From Phormidesmis sp039111275 (GTDB taxonomy: Bacteria; Cyanobacteriota; Cyanobacteriia; Phormidesmidales; Phormidesmidaceae): DNA of 64,000 nucleotides. The stretch is taken from NCBI GenBank assembly GCA_039111275.1, contig JBCCOH010000002.1, forward strand, positions 47,403-111,402. The letters are read 5' to 3'. Shown here in pieces: positions 23,543 through 31,973 of the stretch (the stretch's first letter is position 1; every line of letters begins with the position of its first letter). The notes under the pieces are model-generated. The model was not told the DNA's origin, searched no databases, and was given only the letters and a program-made list of their open reading frames with translations. Made by a program: the position numbers and the translations under genes.

Positions 23543-24097
23543 ATGGACTCCCATCAGCCCACTCCTTTTCGCTGGAATCGCTTACTTAATAGCGATCTCG
23601 TTATCCGACTATTAGAGACAGTCCAAGACTTTATTGTTATTTGCTTATGTATTGGGCTGTTTAGCTTCATGGTGCTTCAGCTTAGAGAGATGGCGCTATC
23701 GCTACTGCCGCCGCTAGACTTTCAGCCAGTTACGTCAGATATCTTGTTCTTGCTGATTTTAGTAGAGCTATTTCGACTGTTGATTATTTATCTCCAAGAG
23801 CATCGAGTCTCTATCGGCGTGGCCGTCGAGGTCTCGATCGTTTCTGTGCTTAGAGAAATTATTGTGCGGGGGGTTCTAGAGACTCCATGGTCTCAGGTTT
23901 TAGTCGCTTGTGTTTTTCTGTTGGTGTTGGGAGCTCTACTGATTGTCCGGGTTTGGATTCCGCCTACCTTTGATGGCATCGATCCAGAGCAAGTCGTTTC
24001 AGAGCGTCACCGTTCACGTGTGGGCGAATCTATGGCAATGCCAGTTGTAGACACGCGAACTCCAATTGCTAACGCCCAGCATGTTCAAAAGGGATGA
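23543..24097 (+). CDS. PsiE-family membrane protein
   Basis: A 184-residue protein with about four membrane helices (about 28-50, 66-88, 105-120 and 125-145), followed by a polar C-terminal tail of 40 residues. Layout and the HRVSIGVAVEVSIVSVLREIIV segment match the phosphate-starvation-inducible E (PsiE) family, whose molecular role is unknown. It is divergent from the second importer and shares the promoter region with it, but nothing shows co-regulation. Confidence 0.8.
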   Translation: MDSHQPTPFRWNRLLNSDLVIRLLETVQDFIVICLCIGLFSFMVLQLREMALSLLPPLDFQPVTSDILFLLILVELFRLLIIYLQEHRVSIGVAVEVSIVSVLREIIVRGVLETPWSQVLVACVFLLVLGALLIVRVWIPPTFDGIDPEQVVSERHRSRVGESMAMPVVDTRTPIANAQHVQKG

Positions 24098-24148
24098 TCA
24101 AACGCAGGCGACCAAAAGAGTATATTGGAACAGAAGAAACGCTGTGTG

Positions 24149-24733
24149 CTAATCATCTGTTGTCTGATGAATAGCTACAGGTAGCCCTGCTCCAGTGAGT
24201 CCGTGGATTGTCCTTACTGCGCGATCGCAGCCTTCGTCCTCAGCAGGCATAGATACAACAAATAGCGGGTGCGGATCCATTGCGCCTTCTGCTAGCAGAT
24301 GCCTGTATTTTCTAGGCATCTGCCATTCCACACCCTGACCGAGTTCAACCTGGGTTTGTCGCCACCGCCGCAGCAGATGAGAGAACTCTTCTTTGGGTCG
24401 CTGAATAAATAGAACAATCTCGATGCCAGTCTTGATCTTCCATTCTGGATCGCAGATCATCAACGCGACATCACAAGGGATAGGTCGAACGTAGTTACGC
24501 GTATCGATCTGTCCACCCACTTCCGAGACTTCCTTGCTACGAACATTCGGCAGTGGGATAATCACCATACTCTCTTGTAGTCGCCGAATGCTAGGCAGCG
24601 CCTCGAAGTACGGCCTGTGCTGGGTCAAGATTGACAGCACACCTTCATAGTGGCAACAGTTGGCCAGCAAGTCTTCATAGGCAAAGCGTTCCTTGTCATT
24701 GGATTGACCTTCACCGTCTCTACCGTTGGGCAT
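24149..24733 (-). CDS. Hypothetical protein
   Basis: A protein of about 194 residues that I do not recognise. It is soluble, without signal peptide or membrane helix, with mixed alpha/beta character and a conserved-looking core (ESMVIIPLPNVRSKEV, then VALMICDPEWKIKTGIEIVLFIQRP). The start is placed at the ATG at 24733; a longer reading would begin in an 8-bp tandem repeat (24771-24820) and encode a repetitive Gly-Ser-Trp-Ala-Val-Gly-Gln head, which looks like non-coding repeat read-through. It follows fmt on the same strand by about 120 bp. Confidence 0.65.
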   Translation of the reverse strand: MPNGRDGEGQSNDKERFAYEDLLANCCHYEGVLSILTQHRPYFEALPSIRRLQESMVIIPLPNVRSKEVSEVGGQIDTRNYVRPIPCDVALMICDPEWKIKTGIEIVLFIQRPKEEFSHLLRRWRQTQVELGQGVEWQMPRKYRHLLAEGAMDPHPLFVVSMPAEDEGCDRAVRTIHGLTGAGLPVAIHQTTDD

Positions 24734-24770
24734 TAACCATCTAATCCACGATACGCCTACGGTCTTAGTC

Positions 24771-24820
24771 TGCCCAACTGCCCAACTGCCCAACTGCCCA
24801 ACTGCCCAACTGCCCAACTG
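24771..24820. repeat. 8-bp tandem repeat (TGCCCAAC), about six copies
   Basis: Perfect copies of an 8-bp unit run from 24771 to 24820 between fmt and the downstream hypothetical gene. Such short tandemly repeated repetitive sequences are known in cyanobacterial genomes. Copy number probably varies between strains. Confidence 0.9.
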
Positions 24821-24853
24821 AAAGACGTAGCGGTTCTAGCTCGTTGTATTGTC

Positions 24854-25867
24854 TTACGTACCCAGAACTGCCCCTGCTTCAATTCGACTACCGTTGGCAA
24901 AGTCCCAGCCAGGTAGTGCCTTTTTCCCCGCAGGCTTTACTTCTAGCAGCAGCAGATGTCCTGTTCCGGTTTGGATAACCGGACCATAGTTTTTGAGAAC
25001 AGCAACAACGGTTCCAGGGTGTACGTCTGGTTCAATCTCAGCGGCGTCGTACAGAGACTGAACCTTGGATAGTTCATCTGGCATCTGAGACCAGTAGTCC
25101 TGTCCCAAAGAAATTCCCAAAGGAATTGTCTCAATAATTTTGAGATCGCTGTCTCGAAACTGTGTGGCGCAGTTTGGATAAAAGCCTCGAACTTTGTCGT
25201 GGATTGCTTTGGCGCTAATAGACCAGTCTAGGCGGTAGTCTACTTTTTGAATTAGTGGCGCATAGGTGGCGCGGCTGTCATCTTGAGGGACAGGGCGGAT
25301 TAGCTGCTGGTTTAGTTTTTGTAGGGTGGAGGCGAGTAAATCGGCGCTGAGTTCTGATAGCTTTTGGGCAAGCTGCCAGGCGTTGTCGGTCAGACCGATA
25401 GGAATGGTTTCTTTTAACAGCATCGGACCAGTGTCCATGCCTGCGTCCATCAGCATCGTGGTCACGCCTGTCTCGGTTTCGCCATTATGTAGGCACCATT
25501 GGATGGGCGCGGCCCCTCGATACGCTGGCAGAATAGAACCATGCGCATTGATACAACCCATGCGCGGCATATCAAGAATCGCCTGGGACAGGATTTGACC
25601 GTAGGCAATGACGACGAAGGCATCTGCGCCTAATTCATCTAGACGAGCTAGCGTTTCAGCATCTTTTTTGATACGAGTTGGCTGCCAGACTGGGCAGCCT
25701 GATTCTAGCGCCGCCGCTTTGACTGGCGATGGTGTGACCTTGCCGCCTCGTCCCCTGCGCTTGTCGGGCTGAGTGATGACGGCAACCACTTCAAAATCTG
25801 AATGGTCGAGCAGACGGGTCAGGCTAGGAACGGCGAACTGGGGGGTGCCGAAGAAGGCTATTTTCAT
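24854..25867 (-). CDS. fmt: Methionyl-tRNA formyltransferase
   Basis: A 337-residue enzyme that formylates initiator Met-tRNA with 10-formyl-tetrahydrofolate. The N-terminus MKIAFFGTPQFAVPSL, the basic loop DKRRGRGGKVTPSPVK, and the catalytic region with Asn and His (MGCINAHGSILPAYRGAAPIQW) and Asp (TTMLMDAGMDTGPML) are all intact. The C-terminal OB-like domain (about 215-337) binds tRNA. A 12-bp tandem repeat sits immediately upstream of the start, and the OmpA-like gene ends inside that repeat. Confidence 0.97.
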   Translation of the reverse strand: MKIAFFGTPQFAVPSLTRLLDHSDFEVVAVITQPDKRRGRGGKVTPSPVKAAALESGCPVWQPTRIKKDAETLARLDELGADAFVVIAYGQILSQAILDMPRMGCINAHGSILPAYRGAAPIQWCLHNGETETGVTTMLMDAGMDTGPMLLKETIPIGLTDNAWQLAQKLSELSADLLASTLQKLNQQLIRPVPQDDSRATYAPLIQKVDYRLDWSISAKAIHDKVRGFYPNCATQFRDSDLKIIETIPLGISLGQDYWSQMPDELSKVQSLYDAAEIEPDVHPGTVVAVLKNYGPVIQTGTGHLLLLEVKPAGKKALPGWDFANGSRIEAGAVLGT

Positions 25868-25882
25868 GCAGTTTTCTTTAAG

Positions 25883-25954
25883 TGGGCTTTTGACTGGGCT
25901 TTTGACTGGGCTTTTGACTGGGCTTTTGACTGGGCTTTCGACTGGGCTTTTATC
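25883..25954. repeat. 12-bp tandem repeat (TGGGCTTTTGAC), six copies
   Basis: Four perfect copies followed by two imperfect ones fill the gap between fmt and the OmpA-like gene and run over the latter's stop codon (25950-25952). The repeat forms most of the fmt leader, so copy number could affect fmt expression. No coding role is likely. Confidence 0.9.
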
Positions 25955-27176
25955 GAGTGTCTACCAAAAACTCAATCCGGCGGTTGCGCTGACGATCGGT
26001 AGGGGTGTCGTTGGGCGCGATAGGCTGAGCCTGTCCATTGCCGATAGTGACCCAGCGGTGAGTGGTGGGAAGGGCGGATTGTAGATAGGTGGCGATCGCA
26101 TTTGCCTGAGCCAGCGTATAGTCGCGAGTGGCGATCGCATCTGCCTGATTATCGCTGTAGCTGCGAACGATTACCGTAGACTCGGGATAATTTACTAGCT
26201 GATCTAGCACCTGAGCAAGCAAAGTATCGTCTTGGAGACTGCTTTGCCCTGGCGCAAACAGCGCATCGCTAGGGACTGACATCTTCAGCCGTGCCACTGC
26301 TAGCAGAGTGTCGGCTGGATCGACAGGGGTAGGCTCGTAGGCGGGTTCTATCTCTGGGCGAATCGGCGGGTCGATAGCGGTTCTTAGCGTGTTTAGCCGA
26401 GTATCGATATCAGCGCCTTCATAGGGCGGACTACCCAGTCGCTGCTCTAGCGTTTCGATGCGACGATCAAGCGTCAGGATCTCAGTTTCTATCGAATTGA
26501 GTTCATCGATTAGCGGCTGCCTTTCGATTGGCGTAAGCGCTACAGGTGTGGTGACTGGCGCAGTACTAGGAATAGGCACCGCTTCAATGCGCACTTCTGC
26601 TGTAGCAGGTTGCCAGAGCCGATTAAAGTGCCACAGCCGACTCGACAAGCGGCTGGTTTTTCTCAGCAGGCTTTCTTGCAGGGGGGGCGTTTGAATGTTG
26701 CCCGGTAGAATTTGCGCTGCGAGGATACCGAAGAACCAGCCAGCAGTGAGGGTGCCCGCGATAGCTAGAAGGTATGTGATCGCCGCATAAGGCTGCTTTT
26801 GCCAAAACCTGGGCGCTGGCTTAGCAAGAGGAGCCGATGGATACTCAAAAGTGGCGTCTGGAGCAGCGCTATCGGAAGCGTTTGGAGAACTATCTAGAGA
26901 AGAATGAGGATAACCGAAGCGAGGGTCAAAAGCGGGGCTCGGCGGCGGGCGACGGCCGTGCCTGGTCTCGCGGACAAATTCACGATTTTGAGCACCATCT
27001 GGCGGGTCTACTGTGAGCGGCGTAGGCGGCGCGGTGTTGGAAGATGGATGAGTGAAGTCCGGCCATCGACTGGCTGATCCTTGACTGGCTGATTCTCGAC
27101 TGGCTGATCCTCGATCGGGAATACGATCTGGTTTCGGTTCCTCTGCCACCAATCTATCCCCTTCGCGATCGCCCAC
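25950..27176 (-). CDS. OmpA-family envelope protein with single membrane anchor
   Basis: A 408-residue protein. Residues 1-125 are a disordered Pro/Ser-rich cytoplasmic region with short repeats (GSASRESASQGSASR). One membrane helix follows at about 131-155, then a periplasmic coiled-coil region (about 215-260) and an OmpA/MotB peptidoglycan-binding domain (about 290-408) with SYSDNQADAIATRDYTLAQANAI and the signature NRRIEF. It probably tethers the plasma membrane to peptidoglycan. Placed 26 bp downstream of the DUF4335 gene on the same strand. Confidence 0.85.
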   Translation of the reverse strand: MGDREGDRLVAEEPKPDRIPDRGSASRESASQGSASRWPDFTHPSSNTAPPTPLTVDPPDGAQNREFVRETRHGRRPPPSPAFDPRFGYPHSSLDSSPNASDSAAPDATFEYPSAPLAKPAPRFWQKQPYAAITYLLAIAGTLTAGWFFGILAAQILPGNIQTPPLQESLLRKTSRLSSRLWHFNRLWQPATAEVRIEAVPIPSTAPVTTPVALTPIERQPLIDELNSIETEILTLDRRIETLEQRLGSPPYEGADIDTRLNTLRTAIDPPIRPEIEPAYEPTPVDPADTLLAVARLKMSVPSDALFAPGQSSLQDDTLLAQVLDQLVNYPESTVIVRSYSDNQADAIATRDYTLAQANAIATYLQSALPTTHRWVTIGNGQAQPIAPNDTPTDRQRNRRIEFLVDTR

Positions 27177-27202
27177 ACAACTCGGGCCGCTAGCCTACGC
27201 CG

Positions 27203-28390
27203 TTAATTATAGTAGCTCCAACCCCACCAAGGGCTTACTTCCACAACGCCCCGCTCAGTAAACACAACCCGGTAGTCCACTGTCGATTCCTCATCCGCCG
27301 ATGCAGCCTCTACTAGCTCTGGCAGCGGCGTCTCATCTATAGAGGAGCTGGCCTTTTCGTCCGCTGGCTGATAGCCCAGGATATTCCCGCTTTCATCCAC
27401 GCGAACGCGATAGCTAATGGACTCACCAAACCTAGGCTGTTCTCGATTGTCGACAATGGCTCTCTTCAGCTGTCGGTTCAGCGCCTCTACTTCAGAAAAG
27501 GACAGAGTGGTTGCTGGCAGCCTATTATCAAAGGTAAGCGACGTGGCGACTGTGTCTGCATCTGCTTCGGCTGTTTCGGTATCGACTGTTTCGACATCAG
27601 TTGTTTCAGCCGCTGTAGCTGAGAGCTCTTCGCCTATTTCCTCAGCTGTGTCGTCGGATGATTCATCGATGACTTCAGGCTCTTCAACAGGCTCTTCAAC
27701 AGGCTCTTCAACAGGCAGAGCTGTCGTATCATCATCGTCGTCCGTGCCGCTAGCACCTGGCGTCGTAGCGACCTCAGTTTGCTCTGGGCGACGCGAATCA
27801 ATAGCGGGATCTCTAACCTCAGGAATCGACAGCAGTCCTATAGCCATCGTTGCGGCCACTAGGCTACCAATGCCTAAAGCGGCGGGTAGAGCGCGATCGC
27901 TCAAAGGCTGTTCAGAGCGTACAAACCGACGAGCCAGCGGTGAAAGCGACTGCTCTAGCTCGGGCAGCGTCTGCGTATCGTCAAAAAACTGATCGACTGC
28001 CTCGGTCAAATCAAACAGCTGTACAGAAGAGAGCTTAATATCAATCGCTCTTCCATCGCCTGCCTCTCCTAGATCAGCAATCTCCGGCTGTACTACCAGA
28101 TGATGGTAAGGGCCATCACCTGGATTAATGTGAACTAACAGCGGTTCGCCTTCCGCCACCTGGGGATGGGCATAGCCGCTAAGCACCTCTTGCCCATACT
28201 GGCTGACTGCTCGCACCAGCGCCGCAAAAAAGTTATACCCGCCGTTTAGCGATCGACTAAGCCCGCTAATTCGGCACTCTGCATTGACTAGCAGAGACAT
28301 GACTTCTTCGTTGCCTGGCGTGGGATCGATGCTCAATCCGTCTAAGACGAGGCTACAGTTGGGCAGCTGATACTGTCGTCGAATCGTCAT
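27203..28390 (-). CDS. DUF4335 domain protein
   Basis: A 395-residue cyanobacterial protein. The N-terminal DUF4335 domain (about 1-150) begins with MTIRRQYQLPNCSLVLDGL, characteristic of the family. A predicted membrane helix lies near 175-195, followed by an acidic Glu/Asp/Thr-rich linker with an in-frame 12-bp repeat (about 27679-27715, Glu-Glu-Pro-Val units) and a C-terminal conserved part (about 285-395). Its start codon overlaps the stop of the DUF3038 gene by 4 bp, and the two families are commonly paired in cyanobacteria. Function unknown. Confidence 0.85.
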   Translation of the reverse strand: MTIRRQYQLPNCSLVLDGLSIDPTPGNEEVMSLLVNAECRISGLSRSLNGGYNFFAALVRAVSQYGQEVLSGYAHPQVAEGEPLLVHINPGDGPYHHLVVQPEIADLGEAGDGRAIDIKLSSVQLFDLTEAVDQFFDDTQTLPELEQSLSPLARRFVRSEQPLSDRALPAALGIGSLVAATMAIGLLSIPEVRDPAIDSRRPEQTEVATTPGASGTDDDDDTTALPVEEPVEEPVEEPEVIDESSDDTAEEIGEELSATAAETTDVETVDTETAEADADTVATSLTFDNRLPATTLSFSEVEALNRQLKRAIVDNREQPRFGESISYRVRVDESGNILGYQPADEKASSSIDETPLPELVEAASADEESTVDYRVVFTERGVVEVSPWWGWSYYN

Positions 28391-29016
28391 GACACTTCTC
28401 CATCAAACAAACTGATCCAAAGTCGATCCGCACCATCCGTACCCGTGCAAAACAACAGCTTCGTCAGTAGCTCGATCGCTAGCTCGTTTAACTTTTCATC
28501 AGTACTGTAGGCAATGACCCCCGCCCGGCTAGCATTCATCCGGGCGCGAAAGTGCGAACGGAAGCGGGCTAAATAGTCCGATAGCCGAAAATGATGGTCA
28601 AACGACAACTCTTGATCGGCTAGCTGCTGATAGCCCAGCAGCAGCTGGCGTATTAGCACTGTCAGTCGCTTTGCCAAAAAACAGGTAATCAGGACTAGCG
28701 CTTTGCCTTCTTCTATAGCCATCGGCTGCCGCTGACTAAACCGACGCAGCGGATTGCTGCTACGCAACAGCCAAAGGTTGACCCGTCCTCTGACCACTTC
28801 CTCTAGTCCCAGCTCTCTAGCCGATGCCAGCATTGCCTCAGCGCCCCCCAAATCTAGGGCTTCTATGGCTAACAGCAGCAAGTCGATTTGTGTCTTAGCA
28901 CGTCTAGAGCACTCGCTATGAATTCCCGCCGGGACACTTAGCTGGTCGATTAGCTTTGGGCTTTGCTCTGCGGCGGTGGGAGGACTCTGTACTTGCATAC
29001 GATGGCGACTATTCAC
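28387..29016 (-). CDS. DUF3038 domain protein
   Basis: A 209-residue, mainly helical cyanobacterial protein of the DUF3038 family (IDLLLLAIEALDLGGAEAM and NPLRR are typical). It has no signal peptide. The first in-frame ATG is used; an ATG six codons later is a possible alternative. It overlaps the DUF4335 gene by 4 bp (ATGA), which implies co-translation and a shared, unknown role. Confidence 0.85.
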   Translation of the reverse strand: MNSRHRMQVQSPPTAAEQSPKLIDQLSVPAGIHSECSRRAKTQIDLLLLAIEALDLGGAEAMLASARELGLEEVVRGRVNLWLLRSSNPLRRFSQRQPMAIEEGKALVLITCFLAKRLTVLIRQLLLGYQQLADQELSFDHHFRLSDYLARFRSHFRARMNASRAGVIAYSTDEKLNELAIELLTKLLFCTGTDGADRLWISLFDGEVS

Positions 29017-29446
29017 TCAGAGATTTTATCAAAGCACATATACAAAAACTTAAAACACTATCTATAGAAAACTATCTATCAAAATCAGTTTAAAGATATT
29101 TAGCAGTTAAGGCTATTCAGTCTAGAGGTAACCGTCTATCTATTGGGCACAACGTTAAGGAAGCAGAACGTAAAAAGGAAAATCCCTAACCAAAGAAGTC
29201 AGAGCCTCTCAAGATCCTCTTTTAGAAGTTGCCCCGAATCCTCCATCAACACAACAATTATTATTGATGTTGACCATAACCGCTATCGGAACCAACGCCT
29301 AAAAACACATCTTTCAGGGTTTCTACTAAATATCAGGAACAGAAGTAGCAAATCTATAGCTTTACTTTTGCCGATAACGTCAACTGATACCAGTTCGCTT
29401 GCGGCAACAGTTCGCTATGGCCAGTTCGCCGGTAAAGCTAGTTCGC
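29017..29446. other. Gene-free interval with short AGTTCGC repeats
   Basis: An AT-rich interval between the DUF3038 start and the zipN stop, both on the minus strand. Four copies of AGTTCGC start at 29392, 29409, 29423 and 29440, spaced 17, 14 and 17 bp, ending at the zipN stop. The upstream promoter of the DUF3038-DUF4335 pair should lie in the first 150 bp. A plus-strand open frame here has no coding character. Confidence 0.5.
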
Positions 29447-31630
29447 CTAGGACACTACTCTCGCCGATTCAATCAACCAGCGATCGCCCTGTCGGACTAG
29501 CTCATAGTTCACGGTCACTGAATCGTCGGTATAAGAGAACTGTTCGCTCAAAGTATTGTTGTCATAGACATCGCGCGATTCAATCACTCTAGCAACGACA
29601 CTTAGCGACTCGGCATTGGTGGCATCTTCTGGATCTACTGAGAGGATTTCGACCGGACCGTGTTCATAGTCTATGTACCAGTTTTCTACTTTCGAGGCTT
29701 CCACATCATTGACGGTACCTCTGAGCGTTTCTCCCGTCAAAACAGTCTCTAAGTCACTAGTATCCTTATTTTCAGCATAGGCCGCTCTCTTGGCTTCTAG
29801 CCATCTAGTCACTGTCGCTTCGGCGATACCTACCGCGTCATCTGCGGATACGCTAGCGCTTGAGCCGGGGTCTTCGATGTCAAAAATAGGCTCATTGATG
29901 CCGATATCTAGCGGGTCTCCAGTTACTGACGAGCTACTGTCTCCGCCCGTTATAAAGCTAACTACGCGCGATAGCACGAATAGGGAAATGCCTAAACATA
30001 GCGCGCCTACCAAGATCAGCAGTGCGACCCGATCCCATTTCGGCGTTGCTCGGCGGCTGCGGCGATCGCGCAACGCGGCCAGATCATTAGGTTCGCCCCT
30101 AGAACCCTCCCTGCTAAGCTGCCCCATCGGCGACATCTTCGAGATCTTATCAACTAGACTCGCTGTCCCCGCGAACCCAGCCGCGCCAGCCACATTGGCC
30201 TGGTCACTAGAGCCTATACGACCCGTTAAGACTGACTTATCTTGTGCTGGCGACGCATAGGCCGACTGCCCCACAGGTGCTGCTGTCGCCAGTGCCCCCT
30301 GGTTGCCAATCGCCGCCCCAGCGCCTAGCGCCTTCACCTGATTGCTAATTGCCGTCTGTCGGTTGCTGCGTTCGTTATCTAGCGGCAGGTTCTCTAGATA
30401 CGACTGCACAGCACTATCAGAAAAATAGTCCTTGAGCGTGGCAGTCGCTTGATCTAAGTCACGAAAAAACGGAAACACTTCCTGCTGTAGCCAGTTCTCA
30501 GCATACAGACACAGCCCTGGCAGCAGATCGGGCGACCCTTGTGAATGCTGTCGAATAAAGGCTAGCGGCTCGTACTCTTGCGATAGCTCTAGGGCACGGC
30601 TAGCTTCTTCTGTCTGGCCGAGCAGCACCGCACAAACTGCCTGCTCTAGATGGACATCCTGACGACCGCTTAGCCGCAGCAGCATTTGCTTGGCGCGGCG
30701 AATCAGTGACGGCTGATGCTGCGCAAAGCCTCTAGCTAACAGTGCATAGACCGCTAGATACGTTCCCACTGCCGAGGGCCTTTGCGCCTCAGCCTCAAAG
30801 ACTTCCTGCTGCTCAGCCGCAGTTAGATAGCCCCGCAGCTGTTGAACAAACCGTAGAAAATCGTCAACACCTAGCCCGGAGAGATCGTCATCCGCGCCAT
30901 CAATGCCGCCTCGGTCTTGAAGCATGCCACGCAGTAAGTTGATACCTTCTTTTCTAGACTGCTTTTGATCTAGAGGCCGAGCGATTAGCTCTAGGGCTCG
31001 GTATGGCCGCAGCTTGTATAGATCCGATTGAATCTCAGCGCGTAGAACTGGAAATAGCTCTTCTTTCAGGAGCAGTTCGCGACCAGTTTCTAAAGACTCA
31101 GCAGCATGTTCGTAGTTATTCTGCTGCCATTCTTCGCGGCCGAGTTCCAAGCAGGCAACTGCCAACGTCAAAATAATATCGGGCAGTTCTGGCTGAGCTT
31201 TTAGCTGCTGCCCTTCTACCGTATTGGCATCTCGCTTTAGATACGGACGACCTAGACGTAGCACTAGCTCATACTCGCCTAGCTCTAGCAAGATCAGCAG
31301 CGCACCCACTAGCAGATGGTTTTCGATTTCAATCGTAGGCACGCTAGCATCAGGGTTGAGCGCATCATCAGATGGACCGACAGCGGCTTTTGATTTTGCT
31401 AGAAATTCCTGGTCGTATTCGGCTCTTTGAGCGCTGTTGCCTAGCACGTTATAGGCGGTGTCGATCAGCTGGCGGCGGGCGTCAATGGCAAGCTCTGAAT
31501 ATTCGCGTCTAGGGTCTTGAAGCGTGCGATCGCGATGCGACTGCTTGAGCTGTTCAGCCGTAGCCTGAATCGGCAGTCCCAAAATTCGATAGTAATCTAG
31601 CGGAATTCGCACTTTTGTATCCCCAGCCAT
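29447..31630 (-). CDS. zipN: Cell division protein ZipN/Ftn2 (ARC6 homologue)
   Basis: A 727-residue division protein. An N-terminal J-like domain (about 10-75; DYYRILGLP and EYDQEFLAK) lacks the HPD tripeptide, so it is unlikely to stimulate DnaK. A long helical region (about 100-400) follows, then a linker, one membrane helix (about 535-560), and a C-terminal IMS/ARC6 domain (about 610-727) that lies in the periplasm. In cyanobacteria ZipN anchors FtsZ to the membrane and recruits divisome proteins. It is divergent from pdhA with a 343-bp shared upstream region. Confidence 0.93.
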   Translation of the reverse strand: MAGDTKVRIPLDYYRILGLPIQATAEQLKQSHRDRTLQDPRREYSELAIDARRQLIDTAYNVLGNSAQRAEYDQEFLAKSKAAVGPSDDALNPDASVPTIEIENHLLVGALLILLELGEYELVLRLGRPYLKRDANTVEGQQLKAQPELPDIILTLAVACLELGREEWQQNNYEHAAESLETGRELLLKEELFPVLRAEIQSDLYKLRPYRALELIARPLDQKQSRKEGINLLRGMLQDRGGIDGADDDLSGLGVDDFLRFVQQLRGYLTAAEQQEVFEAEAQRPSAVGTYLAVYALLARGFAQHQPSLIRRAKQMLLRLSGRQDVHLEQAVCAVLLGQTEEASRALELSQEYEPLAFIRQHSQGSPDLLPGLCLYAENWLQQEVFPFFRDLDQATATLKDYFSDSAVQSYLENLPLDNERSNRQTAISNQVKALGAGAAIGNQGALATAAPVGQSAYASPAQDKSVLTGRIGSSDQANVAGAAGFAGTASLVDKISKMSPMGQLSREGSRGEPNDLAALRDRRSRRATPKWDRVALLILVGALCLGISLFVLSRVVSFITGGDSSSSVTGDPLDIGINEPIFDIEDPGSSASVSADDAVGIAEATVTRWLEAKRAAYAENKDTSDLETVLTGETLRGTVNDVEASKVENWYIDYEHGPVEILSVDPEDATNAESLSVVARVIESRDVYDNNTLSEQFSYTDDSVTVNYELVRQGDRWLIESARVVS

Positions 31631-31973
31631 TGCATCGTCATCTTGCCACTCAAACTAATCCGTCACTCACTGCGTCAGAAGCCACTCACGCTACGCATAC
31701 ACTACCGCCATATTGCTCATTCTATGCTTCGCAGCCGTATATTCTCACCGCTATTCGTTTCGTATTACGCCACCATTCGTTCGCGTTACTCAGCGGGCGA
31801 TTTTGAGCGTCACAATAACATTGTTTCTAGAAAAACTCTAGAGAAAGGGCAATCCTCGAATGATTTCCGTATTTTGCATCAGAGCAAGTATGATAAAACC
31901 CATATTGTAACAAGACTGTTAAGCACACAGCGCAGCCAAAAGTACAGCGCAGCTAAGAATACGGACACAACCT
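31631..31973. promoter_or_regulatory. Divergent region between zipN and pdhA
   Basis: A 343-bp gene-free interval that must hold the promoters of zipN (minus) and pdhA (plus). It contains no convincing inverted repeat. Open frames that cross it show no family similarity. Specific promoter elements could not be placed. Confidence 0.4.

Noticed and set aside
24733..24817. Repetitive N-terminal extension of the hypothetical protein
   Set aside because: It comes from reading through the 8-bp tandem repeat; the ATG at 24733 gives a normal protein start.
25883..25954. CRISPR-like array
   Set aside because: The 12-bp units are contiguous with no spacers, so this is a tandem repeat; the 8-bp tract at 24771 is rejected on the same grounds.
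27417..27992. 191-codon plus-strand open frame with Ser-rich repeats
   Set aside because: It is antisense to the acidic linker of the DUF4335 gene; the Ser runs come from reading Glu/Thr codons backwards.
29143..29592. 149-codon plus-strand open frame
   Set aside because: It crosses the zipN 3' end and an AT-rich spacer, has no domain and lacks coding character; zipN on the other strand is clear.
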